DNA of 64,000 nt from Bradyrhizobium canariense (GCF_900105125.1 NZ_LT629750.1:2170001-2234000), one strand, 5' to 3'. Counted from the first letter of the stretch, positions 44,641 to 54,083 are shown. Program-made: numbers and translations. Notes: generated by a model not told the origin, from the letters alone.

Positions 44641-46182
44641 TCACCCCGAGAGCGCGGGCCGCGGTTCGCCGAGCCAACACGACGCGGCCTGAACAGCTTC
44701 CTCATAGTTGGGGGCGGCCTCACCGGCCCAGGCGACGACGCCATCAGGGCGCACGAGCACGGCGTTCAAGCCCAACCGATCCTCGACGTCACTTGCGACA
44801 TACGTGATCCGACCACCCCAGCGGCTTGCAAGCGCCTGAAGCACTGGACGAGCGTCAAAGTCCAAAAATAGGCCTTTCCCGTTCGTAAGGAGCTCGCCGA
44901 GTTTCGTCCCGTCGACCAACTCAAAGTCGGGAGCGCTGCGGCCCACCAGCGGGTGGGTGCCGCCAAGATCATAGCGGAGAGAAACACCCCACACACGCTC
45001 GGCGAAGTATGTCGCGCCGTCTCGCGTGTCGATGAGATCACGGATGATGGCTTCGAGCGCGCGCGAACTCCGGGTCGGCCGCATGAGCGCGACCTGGGCG
45101 CGCGACCAGTCAAGAACCTGCGCTCCCACCGGATGCCGTTCGCTCAAATAGCTCTCGAGCAGGCCGACCGGCGCGTCACCACGGATCGTGGAAGCCAGCT
45201 TCCAACCAAGGTTTATTGCGTCGCCAAGCCCGAGGTTGAGCCCTTGGCCGCCCAGGGGGGAATGGATGTGCGCGGCATCGCCCGCGAGCAGCACCCGCCC
45301 CTTGCGATATGCGGTCGCCTGGTAGGCGCGATCCGTCCAGGTCGTGGCAAGCTGGAGGGCCGTCAAGGTGACGTCGGCGCCGGAGATGCGGCGCAATACC
45401 GCCTGCACATGCTCAAGCGTGATTGGTTGGGTTCGGTGGAATGCGCCCCCATCGAAATCGACCATCGCGATCGTCCCGGGCCGCGAGTAAGTATACATGC
45501 CCGTCGGCGTGTAGTGGCGGCCCAGGCGGAGCTTATCCGGATCGGCCATATCGACTTCAACGGAATAGCCGGTGAACTCGGGATCGGTGCCGACGAACTC
45601 AAAGCCGCCAGCCTTGCGAACCGTGCTGCGGCCGCCATCACATCCAACGAGCCAGCGTCCGCGAAAAGCCTCACCACCAGCGCGAATGGTCACTTCTTCA
45701 TCCGATTGCTCGAGGTCCTCGACGCCGAGGCCGCGCCTGATCTCGACCCCTATCGCGCTTGCGCGAGCGGCCAAGGCGGTTTCGAGGGACTCCATCTCGA
45801 CCGCCATGCTGGTGCCGGCCGGACTTGGCAGGCGATACTGCCACTTCGAGGAATCGATGTTGTCGTAGAAAAACTGGATGCCGGCGAAATGGCCGCCGGG
45901 GCGGCGCGGCAGTTGCATCCAATGCGCCGCAGTCGAAGCGTTGCTGCTGCCCGAGTCGTCTTTCGCGCGTTGCGGCGTCACGATGTCGTTCAGCAGCCCG
46001 CGACGGTAGAAGGCCTCGATGGTGGGTACCGAAAGGCCGCGCATGCCGAATGGAAGCCGCTTCAAGGGGGAGCGCGGATCTTCGGCTTGCTCTAGCACCA
46101 ACACCGAAAGGTCTGCGAGGCGCAGCTCACAGGCGAGAAACAAGCCGACGGGGCCGGCACCGGCAATCACGACATCATACAT
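44641..46182 (-). CDS. FAD-dependent aromatic hydroxylase (PheA/TfdB/MhpA-like)
   Basis: 513 residues. FAD motif VIAGAGPVGLFLACELRLA at the N-terminus, DG motif VGCDGGRSTVRKAGG near 175, GD motif LLAGDAAHIHSPLGGQGLN near 285, and a C-terminal thioredoxin-like domain (about 390-513) as in phenol 2-monooxygenase and related enzymes. ATG at 46182 is preferred over the TTG just before it. The enzyme would hydroxylate a phenol-like ring with NAD(P)H and oxygen; antibiotic-modifying relatives also exist. It is divergent from a TetR gene. Confidence 0.87.
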   Translation of the reverse strand: MYDVVIAGAGPVGLFLACELRLADLSVLVLEQAEDPRSPLKRLPFGMRGLSVPTIEAFYRRGLLNDIVTPQRAKDDSGSSNASTAAHWMQLPRRPGGHFAGIQFFYDNIDSSKWQYRLPSPAGTSMAVEMESLETALAARASAIGVEIRRGLGVEDLEQSDEEVTIRAGGEAFRGRWLVGCDGGRSTVRKAGGFEFVGTDPEFTGYSVEVDMADPDKLRLGRHYTPTGMYTYSRPGTIAMVDFDGGAFHRTQPITLEHVQAVLRRISGADVTLTALQLATTWTDRAYQATAYRKGRVLLAGDAAHIHSPLGGQGLNLGLGDAINLGWKLASTIRGDAPVGLLESYLSERHPVGAQVLDWSRAQVALMRPTRSSRALEAIIRDLIDTRDGATYFAERVWGVSLRYDLGGTHPLVGRSAPDFELVDGTKLGELLTNGKGLFLDFDARPVLQALASRWGGRITYVASDVEDRLGLNAVLVRPDGVVAWAGEAAPNYEEAVQAASCWLGEPRPALSG

Positions 46183-46280
46183 CAAGGACAGATCCTCATC
46201 CCTGTCGGCAAAGCGTCTCGAATCGCCATCCGCGGCGTATCTGCCTTGCTGTAAGGTTCCGTAACGGACCCAATTTTCTC

Positions 46281-46309
46281 TTGAGACAAATCGCCGATCC
46301 TACTATAAA
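46281..46309 (+). promoter_or_regulatory. Sigma-70-type promoter of the TetR gene at 46381
   Basis: TTGAGA (46281-46286), a 17-base spacer, then TATAAA (46304-46309). The predicted start of transcription (about 46316) falls inside the first palindrome of the pair at 46311-46348, a typical arrangement for self-repression. Confidence 0.55.
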
Positions 46310-46310
46310 T

Positions 46311-46348
46311 TCGCACTCAGTGCGATTTATTATTACACTCAGTGTAAT
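46311..46348. promoter_or_regulatory. Two tandem palindromes, candidate TetR operators
   Basis: TCGCACT-C-AGTGCGA (46311-46325, 7+1+7) and ATTACACT-C-AGTGTAAT (46332-46348, 8+1+8). Both share the core CACTCAGTG and are perfect. Their centres are 22 bases apart, about two helical turns, so two dimers could bind the same face. They lie between the divergent hydroxylase and TetR genes, next to a promoter at 46281-46309. Confidence 0.65.
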
Positions 46349-46380
46349 TCCGCAAGTGGCCATTGGAGAAGTCGGCTTAT

Positions 46381-46977
46381 ATGAAAAGCGCGTCGGAAAG
46401 GCCGCAGGGCCTGCGGGAACGCAAGCGGCGTGAGACGTCCGAGCGGATAATCGAGAAAGGTTTGAAACTGTTCGTGAAGAACGGCTACGAAGCCACGACG
46501 CTCGACGCGATCGCGGACGCCGCCGGCATTTCGCGCCGGACCTTCTTCTACTATTTCAAGTCCAAGGAGGACGTTCTGCTGGCCGCGCACGATAGCGGCT
46601 TCCGGGAAGCGCTAAGGCCCGCGATGCTCGACGAGCCTCCCGATCAGGCACCTCTTGATGCCGTCCAAAAGTGCCTGATCAAGCTCGCGTCACGCTACGA
46701 GACGAAGGAGTCCATCGTCTTCGACCGCCTGATGCAATCAACCGAAGCGCTCCGCGCACGGAAGGAAGCCGTTTTCGTCGAGACGGAGCAGATCCTGTTG
46801 GAAGCGATGTGCGAGCTTTGGCCGCCGCCGGGACGACGGGACGGGCTTCGGCTGGTCGCGATGGTGGCGATGGGTACGCTGCGTCTGGCCCTGGACAAGT
46901 GGAAACAGAACGACGCGGCACACCCGTTGGCCTACTACCTCCGTCAGGGTTTCAGCCTTTTGGCAAAACAGTTCTGA
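46381..46977 (+). CDS. TetR-family transcriptional regulator
   Basis: 198 residues from the ATG at 46381, preceded by GGAGAA at 46365-46370; a TTG at 46363 lies within that site. The helix-turn-helix is in GYEATTLDAIADAAGISRRTFFYYFKSKEDVLLAA in part, at about 30-62; the effector domain follows. Divergent from the aromatic hydroxylase, which it probably represses together with itself. It could also influence the export unit that starts at 47532. Confidence 0.9.
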   Translation: MKSASERPQGLRERKRRETSERIIEKGLKLFVKNGYEATTLDAIADAAGISRRTFFYYFKSKEDVLLAAHDSGFREALRPAMLDEPPDQAPLDAVQKCLIKLASRYETKESIVFDRLMQSTEALRARKEAVFVETEQILLEAMCELWPPPGRRDGLRLVAMVAMGTLRLALDKWKQNDAAHPLAYYLRQGFSLLAKQF

Positions 46978-47531
46978 AGATTCAATCAGCTACGTCGGGG
47001 ATCGGGATAACTCCCATCGGTGACAACACCTGGCGAGATTGGAGACGAGTAGGTCAAATCACTCTGATCTCTCCCAAAATTACGCTCATTCGGGAAATCC
47101 GGATAGGCGCAGCGAACGGTGCCTGGCTAGAATGGCGGACGTACTTCGGGCGATCTTGCTCATTCCTGATCTATTTTGGCAATGGCTGCGCAATTTCATA
47201 CGCAACAACGGCAAATTATTTCTGTTCCAATTCCCGGCGCGCGGATGCCAATCCATGGGCCATGATACGAAAACAGCAGCTTTCACCAAACAAAGTATCG
47301 AATGTCCAAGCTCGCGCAATCGATAGGCGAGATGTTTGGAGCCGTGCTGCTTAGGCTGGACTGCCGGTTATGTCCCTGCACCGAGATGGATGGCGACGGG
47401 GCGCCTGCCAATGGTTTGTCTTCCTGCTCAAGGAATTCGCTCCGCCAGAACAACCAATCGAGATTGGACGCGACGTAACAACCAATGCATAATTGTCTCC
47501 TATACCGGTCATGGGGCGAATGGAGGCGGGC
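46978..47531. other. Intergenic region, nothing recognised
   Basis: About 550 bases between the TetR and the first membrane-fusion-protein gene. Several short open frames exist on both strands but none has a credible start, composition or family resemblance. The promoter of the export unit should be here; no clear element was identified. Confidence 0.4.
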
Positions 47532-48587
47532 ATGGACATGACACCTGGCAAGGAAACTCAAAGTATGTCCGAGACGCCAAATGCCGGACAGAAGAATACG
47601 CACGGTGTGACACGCACTCCTTCCATTATCGTCGGTATCGTCGCAGCTATCGTCGTCGCGTTATCTGTCTTCTATCTGTTGCGGCCTGAACCACTGCTGG
47701 TACAGGGCGAGGCCGATGCAACACGGCTCGACATCGCCGCGCGCGTCGACGGACGGGTCAAGGAGATACCCGTGGAACGTGGCCAGAACGTTCCAGCGGG
47801 CGCCGTCCTCGTACGGATCGATAATCCTGAAACCGTGGCCAAACACGAGCAAATGAGGGCGGCGAAGGTTGTTGCCGAGGCCCAGCTTGCCAATGTACTC
47901 GCCGGAACACGGGTGGAAACCATTGCCGCGCGGAAAGCGGAACTGGAGCGCGCGCAGGCGGCTCTGGTGCTGGCGCAGAAGACCTTTGACCGCACTCATA
48001 CATTGACCGAGCAAGGCAACGCGCCGCAAGCCCGCCTCGACCAGATGACTGACTCGCTGCACGAAAGCGAACGCGCCGTCGATCAGGCCAAGTCAGCCTA
48101 CGACCAGGCTGTCAATGGCTACACAAAAGAGGAACGGGCCATTTCCAGGGCCAACGTCGAAAAGGCCAATGCCGACATCCAGAGCGTTCAATCGACCATC
48201 GATCAGCTCGTGATCTATGCGCCGGTGGCTTCGCAGGTCTACCAGCGCAATGTGGAGCCGGGCGAATATGTATCTCCGGGCGTACCGCTCGTTACCTTGA
48301 TCGATTTGGCCGATGTCTGGATCCACTTCGATCTTCGCGAAGATCTGGTGAAGGGCTTGAAGGTCGGCGATCGATTCGACGTGCACATTCCGGCTCTCGA
48401 TGACCGCCGTATCACGGTCGAAGTCAAGCTGATTGCGACCAAAGGCGAATATGCGAGCTGGCGGGCTACGCGTGCGTCGGGCGATTTCGATCTGCGAACG
48501 TTTTCGATTCGTGCCTACCCGGTCCAGCCGGTGCCCGAGCTCCGACCAGGAATGAGCGCCTATCTCGACTGGCGGTCACGGCAATGA
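47532..48587 (+). CDS. HlyD/EmrA-type membrane fusion protein
   Basis: 351 residues. Start at the ATG 47532, which has GGAGG five bases upstream; the frame continues to a TTG at 47493. One membrane helix (SIIVGIVAAIVVALSVFYLL near 35-55), then biotinyl-lipoyl half (ARVDGRVKEIPVERGQNVPAGAVLVRID), a long alpha-helical hairpin rich in Ala/Glu/Gln, and the beta-barrel (VYQRNVEPGEYVSPGVPLVTL). It spans the periplasm as adaptor for the permease encoded next, whose start overlaps its stop (48584-48587). Confidence 0.88.
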   Translation: MDMTPGKETQSMSETPNAGQKNTHGVTRTPSIIVGIVAAIVVALSVFYLLRPEPLLVQGEADATRLDIAARVDGRVKEIPVERGQNVPAGAVLVRIDNPETVAKHEQMRAAKVVAEAQLANVLAGTRVETIAARKAELERAQAALVLAQKTFDRTHTLTEQGNAPQARLDQMTDSLHESERAVDQAKSAYDQAVNGYTKEERAISRANVEKANADIQSVQSTIDQLVIYAPVASQVYQRNVEPGEYVSPGVPLVTLIDLADVWIHFDLREDLVKGLKVGDRFDVHIPALDDRRITVEVKLIATKGEYASWRATRASGDFDLRTFSIRAYPVQPVPELRPGMSAYLDWRSRQ

Positions 48588-50914
48588 AGCTGGCCTCAAA
48601 ACCCGGATTTTGGCTGGTTGCGCGGCGCGAGTGCCGTTGGCTGTTTCGCGATCGCGTCGCGTTGCTACTGATTTTCGGCGTACCCCTCTTTGCGTTCGTT
48701 GTTCTCACGACCGTCTTCAGCCATCCGGTCATCCGCGGCCTCGGCGTGACGGTCGTCGACGAGGATAGGTCGGATGCGTCTCGCGCGCTGGTGGAATATA
48801 TCGCAGCGTCACCGAGCCTGCATGTCGTCGACCGTGCCGGCACGCTGTCCACGGCCGTGCGTGACATACGAACCGGCAAGGCGATCTCGGCAGTCTATAT
48901 CCCGCCGGATTTCGAGCGCGACCTGAAAGCCGAACGCCGACCACAGGTCGTAGGCTTTTATAACCAGCAGTTCCTGACGCCGTCCGGCATTGCATCCTCA
49001 GGGCTGAGCGATGCGCTATCCGCTGCGGCGTCAGCGGCCGCCCCCGCCAAGCGCGCCGCGCCCGCGCCGGCTTCCATCGGAACGCTGACCAGCGAGACCA
49101 TCGCGCTTGTCAATCCGCAAAAGAACTATGCCCAGTTCCTGCTGCGCGCGCTGCTGCCAACGATCATCCATGTGGTGATCACCCTGGCCGCAGGCTATTC
49201 CGTCGGATCCGAATTCCGCCGCCGCGACGCGCGGGCCTGGCTCGAAAGCGCCGGAGGCGATCCGATCGTCGCGCTGGTCGGCAAGCTCGCGCCGCTGTTC
49301 GTCATCTTCTTCCTGATCATGTTGGCTGAAGTGCTCTTCCTGGAGGGCGTGCTGCAAATCACCTTCAGGGGGGACGTGCCATTGCTGGTCGCCGCTGGCT
49401 GCCTGCTGATCATTGCCCACCTGTCGCTCGGCGCCTTGCTGCAGCTCCTGGTCGGCGACTTGGCGACAGGCCTCGGACTTGCGGGCCTCATTGCCTCTCC
49501 TGCATTCGGCTACGCAGGCGTCGGCTTCCCCACGGTCGGCATGAATACGTTTGCGCAAGTCTGGAGCACTATCCTGCCGCTGCGCTGGTACATGGCCGTC
49601 TTGCTGGGACAGGCGGCGCGCGGATTGCCGGTCTCGGATTCCGCCGTTCCCTTCGCGGCGCTGGCGGGCCTGACAGTGCTCTTCGCCGGCCTCGCATTGC
49701 TGCGCATGGCGAGCCTCAAGCGCAAGGGCTGGTTTGAGACGGCGCGGCCTGCCGAGCAACCCGCAACAGAGGACGCGCCACGCGGCATCGGCGGCGCCTT
49801 CAAGGCGGAGTGGCGGCGCATGCTCGGGACGCGAAGTGCCTTCAGCCTCTTGTTCCTGGCTCCTCTGATTTACGGCATTTATTATCCGCAACCTTATCTG
49901 AACCAGATCCTTCGCAAGCTTCCCATCGCGGTCGTCGATAATGATCTGAGCGATCTCAGCCGACAGATCGTCGAGACGCTGGATGCGAGTGGAGCATTGA
50001 GCGTCGTGGTTCGCGCCCGAACACTTGCCGAGGCGCACACCGCAATCGATCGCGGGCAGGCCTTTGCCGCCGTCGAGATCCCGCCCGGGACCGAGCGCGA
50101 TGTGCTCAAAGGCATCACCGCTCACATCCCGGTCTACGCGGATGCCACCTACCTCTTCATATTCAGATCGACCGCAAGCGGGGTCGCCACGGCGGTCGGC
50201 GCATTGACGTCCGACCTCGTTTCGCGAGGCGCACGTTCCGATGGAAGTCTTGTCAAAGCGAAATTGGCGAGTTTGAACCCGACCGACGTTCTGCTGCAGC
50301 CGATCTTCAACCCGGTGGGCGGCTATGCGAGCTACGTCGTCCCAGCGGCGTTCGTGCTGATCCTGCAGCAAACCCTTCTGATCGGTGCGGCGATGCTGAC
50401 CGGTACGGCGCTGGCGAAAGGCGGCGGAGCGTTTGCGGGCGTGTTCGGCCGTGGGATCGCCCATCTGACCATCTATCTTCCAGCGGTTGCGCTCTATCTC
50501 ATCGTGCTGCCGCGCATCTACGGCTTTTCGACGCTCGGCCATCTTCCGCAACTGTTCGCGCTCGCTGCGGTCTTTCTGCTTGCTACCAGCTTCATGGGAC
50601 AGGCTGTCGGAGCCTGGTTCACGCGACCGGAGAACGCAACCATCCTCCTGCTGGCAACGAGTCTGCCTCAGTTCTTCATGGCCGGCTTCGCGTGGCCGCG
50701 CGAAGCAATTCCCGATGTGGCCCTTGCGCTCGGTCGGATTTTCCCCGCCGACACCGCGATTGATGGCCTCGTGCGCATTAACCAGCTCGGCGCCAGCATC
50801 TGGGAGGTCGCGCATGATTGGCTCGGGCTGTGGTGTCTGGCGCTCGCCTATTTCGTGCTCGCCGTGATCTCGGCATTTGTCGTCAAGAGAGGACAGGGAC
50901 ATGCGCAAAGCTAG
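48584..50914 (+). CDS. Duplicated ABC-2-type permease (two permease halves in one chain)
   Basis: 776 residues made of two homologous halves. Each has an N-terminal membrane helix, a large extracytoplasmic domain and about five helices: half one from about 10, with VTVVDEDRSDASRALVEYI; half two from about 405, with IAVVDNDLSDLSRQIVETL. The repeat DxDxSDxSRxxVExx shows internal duplication. No Walker motif is present and no ATPase gene lies in the operon. It resembles YhhJ/YbhR-type drug-export permeases fused head to tail. Neighbours on both sides are membrane fusion proteins, so it is the inner-membrane core of an exporter. Confidence 0.82.
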   Translation: MKLASKPGFWLVARRECRWLFRDRVALLLIFGVPLFAFVVLTTVFSHPVIRGLGVTVVDEDRSDASRALVEYIAASPSLHVVDRAGTLSTAVRDIRTGKAISAVYIPPDFERDLKAERRPQVVGFYNQQFLTPSGIASSGLSDALSAAASAAAPAKRAAPAPASIGTLTSETIALVNPQKNYAQFLLRALLPTIIHVVITLAAGYSVGSEFRRRDARAWLESAGGDPIVALVGKLAPLFVIFFLIMLAEVLFLEGVLQITFRGDVPLLVAAGCLLIIAHLSLGALLQLLVGDLATGLGLAGLIASPAFGYAGVGFPTVGMNTFAQVWSTILPLRWYMAVLLGQAARGLPVSDSAVPFAALAGLTVLFAGLALLRMASLKRKGWFETARPAEQPATEDAPRGIGGAFKAEWRRMLGTRSAFSLLFLAPLIYGIYYPQPYLNQILRKLPIAVVDNDLSDLSRQIVETLDASGALSVVVRARTLAEAHTAIDRGQAFAAVEIPPGTERDVLKGITAHIPVYADATYLFIFRSTASGVATAVGALTSDLVSRGARSDGSLVKAKLASLNPTDVLLQPIFNPVGGYASYVVPAAFVLILQQTLLIGAAMLTGTALAKGGGAFAGVFGRGIAHLTIYLPAVALYLIVLPRIYGFSTLGHLPQLFALAAVFLLATSFMGQAVGAWFTRPENATILLLATSLPQFFMAGFAWPREAIPDVALALGRIFPADTAIDGLVRINQLGASIWEVAHDWLGLWCLALAYFVLAVISAFVVKRGQGHAQS

Positions 50915-51866
50915 GACGATCGCTGCGATCGTACTCGTGGTTCTCGCGGGTGCCCTGATCTACGTCGAGCGTCGTCCCGATTCTCCGACCGCAATCGTTG
51001 GCGTCGTGCGGGCAACCGAAGTCAGAGTGGAGCCGGAGGTGACCGGCCAACTCGCGTCGATTGCGGTTGAGAAAGGCGCGCACGTGCACGCCGGCGATGT
51101 CCTGGCACGGCTCTCCGCGGTGGAGTTGACGGCGCAGGCGGACCAGGCGCGTGCTGCGCTCGCGTCGGCAACCGCAAATCGCAACAACGTCTATGCCGGC
51201 GTCCGTCGTGAACAGGTCGACTCTCTGAAAGCTGAAATCGCCAAGGCAAGCGCTCGCCTCGACTATGTTCAGGCACAGCTGACAAGGACCAGCACGCTGG
51301 CACGCCAGAGCTTTGAGTCCCAGCAGGCGCTTGACCAGGCCGAAAACGACGCTGCAAGCGCACGGGCCGATGTGGCGGAGGCCCAGGCGAATTATGATGC
51401 GGCGGTGGCGGGTCCGACCCGGGAGGAACGCGCGATCGCCGACGCGCAGGTGCAGGCCGCGGCCGCCGCAGTCGCCGTGATCGAGCGCCGTCTTGAAAAA
51501 ATGACCTTGCGTGCTCCAGCCGATGGCGTGGTCAGCGTTGTCGCCGCAGAGGTGGGCGAAAATGTTCGGCCGGGTCAACCGATCCTTATGGTCGAGGCCG
51601 CGGGCAAGCAATGGCTCTCGTTCAATGTGCGAGAAGACCATCTCAGTGGCCTTGCGATGGGCGAAACGGTGAGCGTGATGCGGAACGGTCCCGATGGCGC
51701 GATTAAATCCGTCATCACCGAAGTGCAGCCGCTCGGGGTCTTTGCCACCTGGCAGGCCGAGCGGGTGATTGGCGATCACGACCGCAATACGCTGCGCTTG
51801 CGCCTCGACCCGCAGGGGGTCTCGGCAGGCCTTGAACCAGGCATGACTGTTTGGATCCCGCTTTAA
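50901..51866 (+). CDS. HlyD-type membrane fusion protein (second)
   Basis: 321 residues from the ATG at 50901, which lies within the last 14 bases of the permease gene and follows GGACAGGG. One N-terminal helix (TIAAIVLVVLAGALIYVE), lipoyl half (VEPEVTGQLASIAVEKGAHVHAGDVLARL), an Ala-rich coiled-coil hairpin (about 75-185), and the barrel (GVVSVVAAEVGENVRPGQPILMV). It is distinct from the first adaptor, so the exporter may use a mixed adaptor ring. No outer-membrane TolC-like gene accompanies it. Confidence 0.88.
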   Translation: MRKARTIAAIVLVVLAGALIYVERRPDSPTAIVGVVRATEVRVEPEVTGQLASIAVEKGAHVHAGDVLARLSAVELTAQADQARAALASATANRNNVYAGVRREQVDSLKAEIAKASARLDYVQAQLTRTSTLARQSFESQQALDQAENDAASARADVAEAQANYDAAVAGPTREERAIADAQVQAAAAAVAVIERRLEKMTLRAPADGVVSVVAAEVGENVRPGQPILMVEAAGKQWLSFNVREDHLSGLAMGETVSVMRNGPDGAIKSVITEVQPLGVFATWQAERVIGDHDRNTLRLRLDPQGVSAGLEPGMTVWIPL

Positions 51867-52224
51867 TGGCAAAGCGCTGAAAGTCTCGACTGACTCCGTT
51901 TTGCGACAAACCTTATCGGTGAGCCGACTGACTCCGTTTCACGATTTTGCTCATATGTTGGCGAACTATTCGTCATTCAAAAAACTCCGCTCCGGCAGGA
52001 GTCCGGATTTCGGGAAGCTGGTGGTGGCGTCTGAAGCTCGCCGGCCCTTTTAGGTCGGCTGCGGATTCGAGATTGGTATGAGTTTGGCCATCCGAAGGTT
52101 ATGGACGAAGGAGGAACCATTGAAATTCTGATCTATATACCTCATGAATGGACCGGCTAAGGTCGGAACGGGTCATTCTATCAGGGCACGCATCAAGTGG
52201 CCCGACGTCATTCGGGAGGAAGTC
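51867..52224. other. Intergenic region with a 15-bp direct repeat
   Basis: About 360 bases. CGACTGACTCCGTTT occurs at 51887-51901 and again at 51925-51939 with a 38-base period. No gene is recognised. The promoter for the SDR gene at 52225 probably lies in the right part; GGGAGGAA at 52215-52222 is its ribosome site. Confidence 0.45.
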
Positions 52225-52983
52225 ATGGCCGCCGTCTATTCGGATCTCGCCGGCAAGGTCGTTCTCGTCACCGGCGGCGCATCGGGCATCGGTGAAGCGA
52301 TCGTGCGGCGCTTCGCGCAGCAGAAATCCACTGTCGTGTTCTTCGACATCAAGGTCGAGGAAGGAGTTCGCCTCGCGCGCGAGCTCTCGAGCCAGGGTCT
52401 TGGCGCGCACTTTCTGAATGTCGACCTCACCGATATTGCCGCGTTGCGCGCCGGCGTCGCTGACGCGCGCAAGGCCCACGGTCCAGTCAATGTCCTCGTC
52501 AACAACGCTGCCCATGATGAGCGACATTCGACGGAAGAGATGACGCCGGAGTATTGGGACGACCGGATCGCGGTTAATCTCAAGCATCAGTTCTTTGCCG
52601 CGCAAGCCGTGCTGCCGGACATGAAGGCGGCGAATGAGGGCGCCATCATCAATTTCGGCTCGGTCTCGTGGATGGTGGGACAAGGCGGCATGGCGGCCTA
52701 CACCGCCAGCAAGTCGGGCGTACTCGGTCTCACCCGCTCACTGGCGCGCGACTATGGCCCGTACAACATTCGCGTCAACGCGATCGCGCCCGGCTGGATC
52801 ACGACCCAGCGCCAGATCGAGAAATGGCTGACGCCTGAGGGCGTGGAAGAACTGATGCAGCGCCAGTGCCTGAAACGCAAGCTCGTCCCGGACGAGATCG
52901 CGAAGTTCACGCTGTTCCTTGCGTCGGACGAAGCGTCGGCGTGCACGTCACAGCAATACGTCGTAGATGGCGGCTGGGTGTGA
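52225..52983 (+). CDS. SDR-family dehydrogenase, probable sugar dehydrogenase
   Basis: 252 residues from the ATG at 52225, which has GGGAGGAA just upstream. NAD motif TGGASGIGEAIV near 15, NNAAHDE near 90, Ser in NFGSVSWMVG and Y-x3-K in YTASKSG near 152. The ASACTSQQYVVDGGWV end is typical of sugar or sugar-acid SDRs (for example galactose or arabinose 1-dehydrogenases). It converges on the sugar importer operon, and the neighbourhood suggests oxidation of the imported sugar. Confidence 0.85.
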   Translation: MAAVYSDLAGKVVLVTGGASGIGEAIVRRFAQQKSTVVFFDIKVEEGVRLARELSSQGLGAHFLNVDLTDIAALRAGVADARKAHGPVNVLVNNAAHDERHSTEEMTPEYWDDRIAVNLKHQFFAAQAVLPDMKAANEGAIINFGSVSWMVGQGGMAAYTASKSGVLGLTRSLARDYGPYNIRVNAIAPGWITTQRQIEKWLTPEGVEELMQRQCLKRKLVPDEIAKFTLFLASDEASACTSQQYVVDGGWV

Positions 52984-53030
52984 GGACTGCGGCGGGCGGC
53001 CTGCGCGCCGACGCCTGCTACCCACGCAGC

Positions 53031-53060
53031 GTGGAAAAGGGGCACTCCCCATTTGTCCAC
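53031..53060. terminator. Possible bidirectional terminator hairpin
   Basis: GTGG.AAAGGGG, loop CACT, then CCCC.TTT.CCAC with small bulges, in the 117 bases between the convergent SDR and permease genes. It is an imperfect stem without a long T-run. Confidence 0.3.
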
Positions 53061-53100
53061 TCAAGCGGTGCTGCGGCAACATTTGCCTGCGTACGCCCCC

Positions 53101-54072
53101 CTAGCCCGTCGTCGTCGCGCGGCGGCTGCGCTGCACGAGGTATTGGTCGGCGAGCACACCGATGAGGATCACCGTCCCCATCACCGCAAAGTTCAGCGAG
53201 CTCGGAATGCCCAGCAGGTTGACGAGGTTTTGCAGCACCTGGAGCAACACAGTGCCGAGCACGACGCCTATGATCGAACCCTCGCCGCCGCGCAACGAGC
53301 AGCCGCCGAGCACGGCGGCGGCGATGGCGTAGAGCTCATAGAAGGAACCGTGCACCGCCGGCGAGATTGAACGCGTGTACATCGCGATCAGAATCGCCGA
53401 GAACGCCGTCAGTCCGCCGCAGATGATGTAGGCGGAGATGACGACTCGATTGGCGCGGATGCCGGAATAACGTGCCGCCTCCTCGTTCTTGCCGACCGCA
53501 TAGAGATAGCGCCCGAACACAGATCGGTGCAGCAACACCCAGGTGACCGCTGTGACGATGATCAGCGCCACCACGCTGTGCGGCAGCGGAAAGCCCAACA
53601 CGTTGGTCCGACCGGCGGTCAGCCATTCCAGCGTCGGAAAGCTCGCGCCAAAACCAAAGCCGGCCGTGGCATCCTCGGTGTAGTAGCGCGCGGCGCCGCG
53701 GTAGATCAGCAATCCGCACAGCGTGACCACGAAGGGCTGGATACGCATCCTGGTGACAAGCGTGCCATGCACCACGCCGATCGCAAGTCCACCGGCGATC
53801 GTGATGCCGACGGCTGCAACCCAGTTGACGTCGTGATTGACAATCAAGTCGATAAACAACACGCCGAGCAGCGCAATCACCGAGCCGACCGACAGCTCGA
53901 TTCCGCCGACGACGATAACGAAGGCCTCGGCGATGGAGAAGATGCCGAAGAGCCCGACCTGGTTGGCGATGTTGGAGAGATTTCCGACCAAAAGAAAGCG
54001 CGGATTGATGGAGGCGACGACGGCACCCACCACCAGGATCAAGACGAGCAGGCTCAAGTCTTTCTTGCGCAA
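53101..54072 (-). CDS. Sugar ABC transporter permease (RbsC-like)
   Basis: 323 residues, about eight to ten helices, with the family segments FVIVVGGIELSVGS near 50 and AVGKNEEAARYSGIRANRV near 195. The start codon is TTG at 54072, supported by GGGGGA four to five bases upstream and by the family N-terminus MRKKDLSLL. Third gene of the binding protein, ATPase, permease operon. Confidence 0.88.
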   Translation of the reverse strand: MRKKDLSLLVLILVVGAVVASINPRFLLVGNLSNIANQVGLFGIFSIAEAFVIVVGGIELSVGSVIALLGVLFIDLIVNHDVNWVAAVGITIAGGLAIGVVHGTLVTRMRIQPFVVTLCGLLIYRGAARYYTEDATAGFGFGASFPTLEWLTAGRTNVLGFPLPHSVVALIIVTAVTWVLLHRSVFGRYLYAVGKNEEAARYSGIRANRVVISAYIICGGLTAFSAILIAMYTRSISPAVHGSFYELYAIAAAVLGGCSLRGGEGSIIGVVLGTVLLQVLQNLVNLLGIPSSLNFAVMGTVILIGVLADQYLVQRSRRATTTG

Positions 54073-54083
54073 GGTTCCCCCGC

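Noticed and set aside
47283..47603. Minus-strand frame of 106 codons in the TetR-to-exporter gap, considered as a transposase remnant.
   Set aside because: No transposase motif could be identified, and composition is that of non-coding or shadow sequence.
49031..50908. A 625-codon open frame antisense to the ABC-2 permease.
   Set aside because: The translation is full of Arg, Gln, Glu and His in a pattern typical of the antisense of membrane-protein genes, and the sense frame has clear transporter structure and coupled neighbours.
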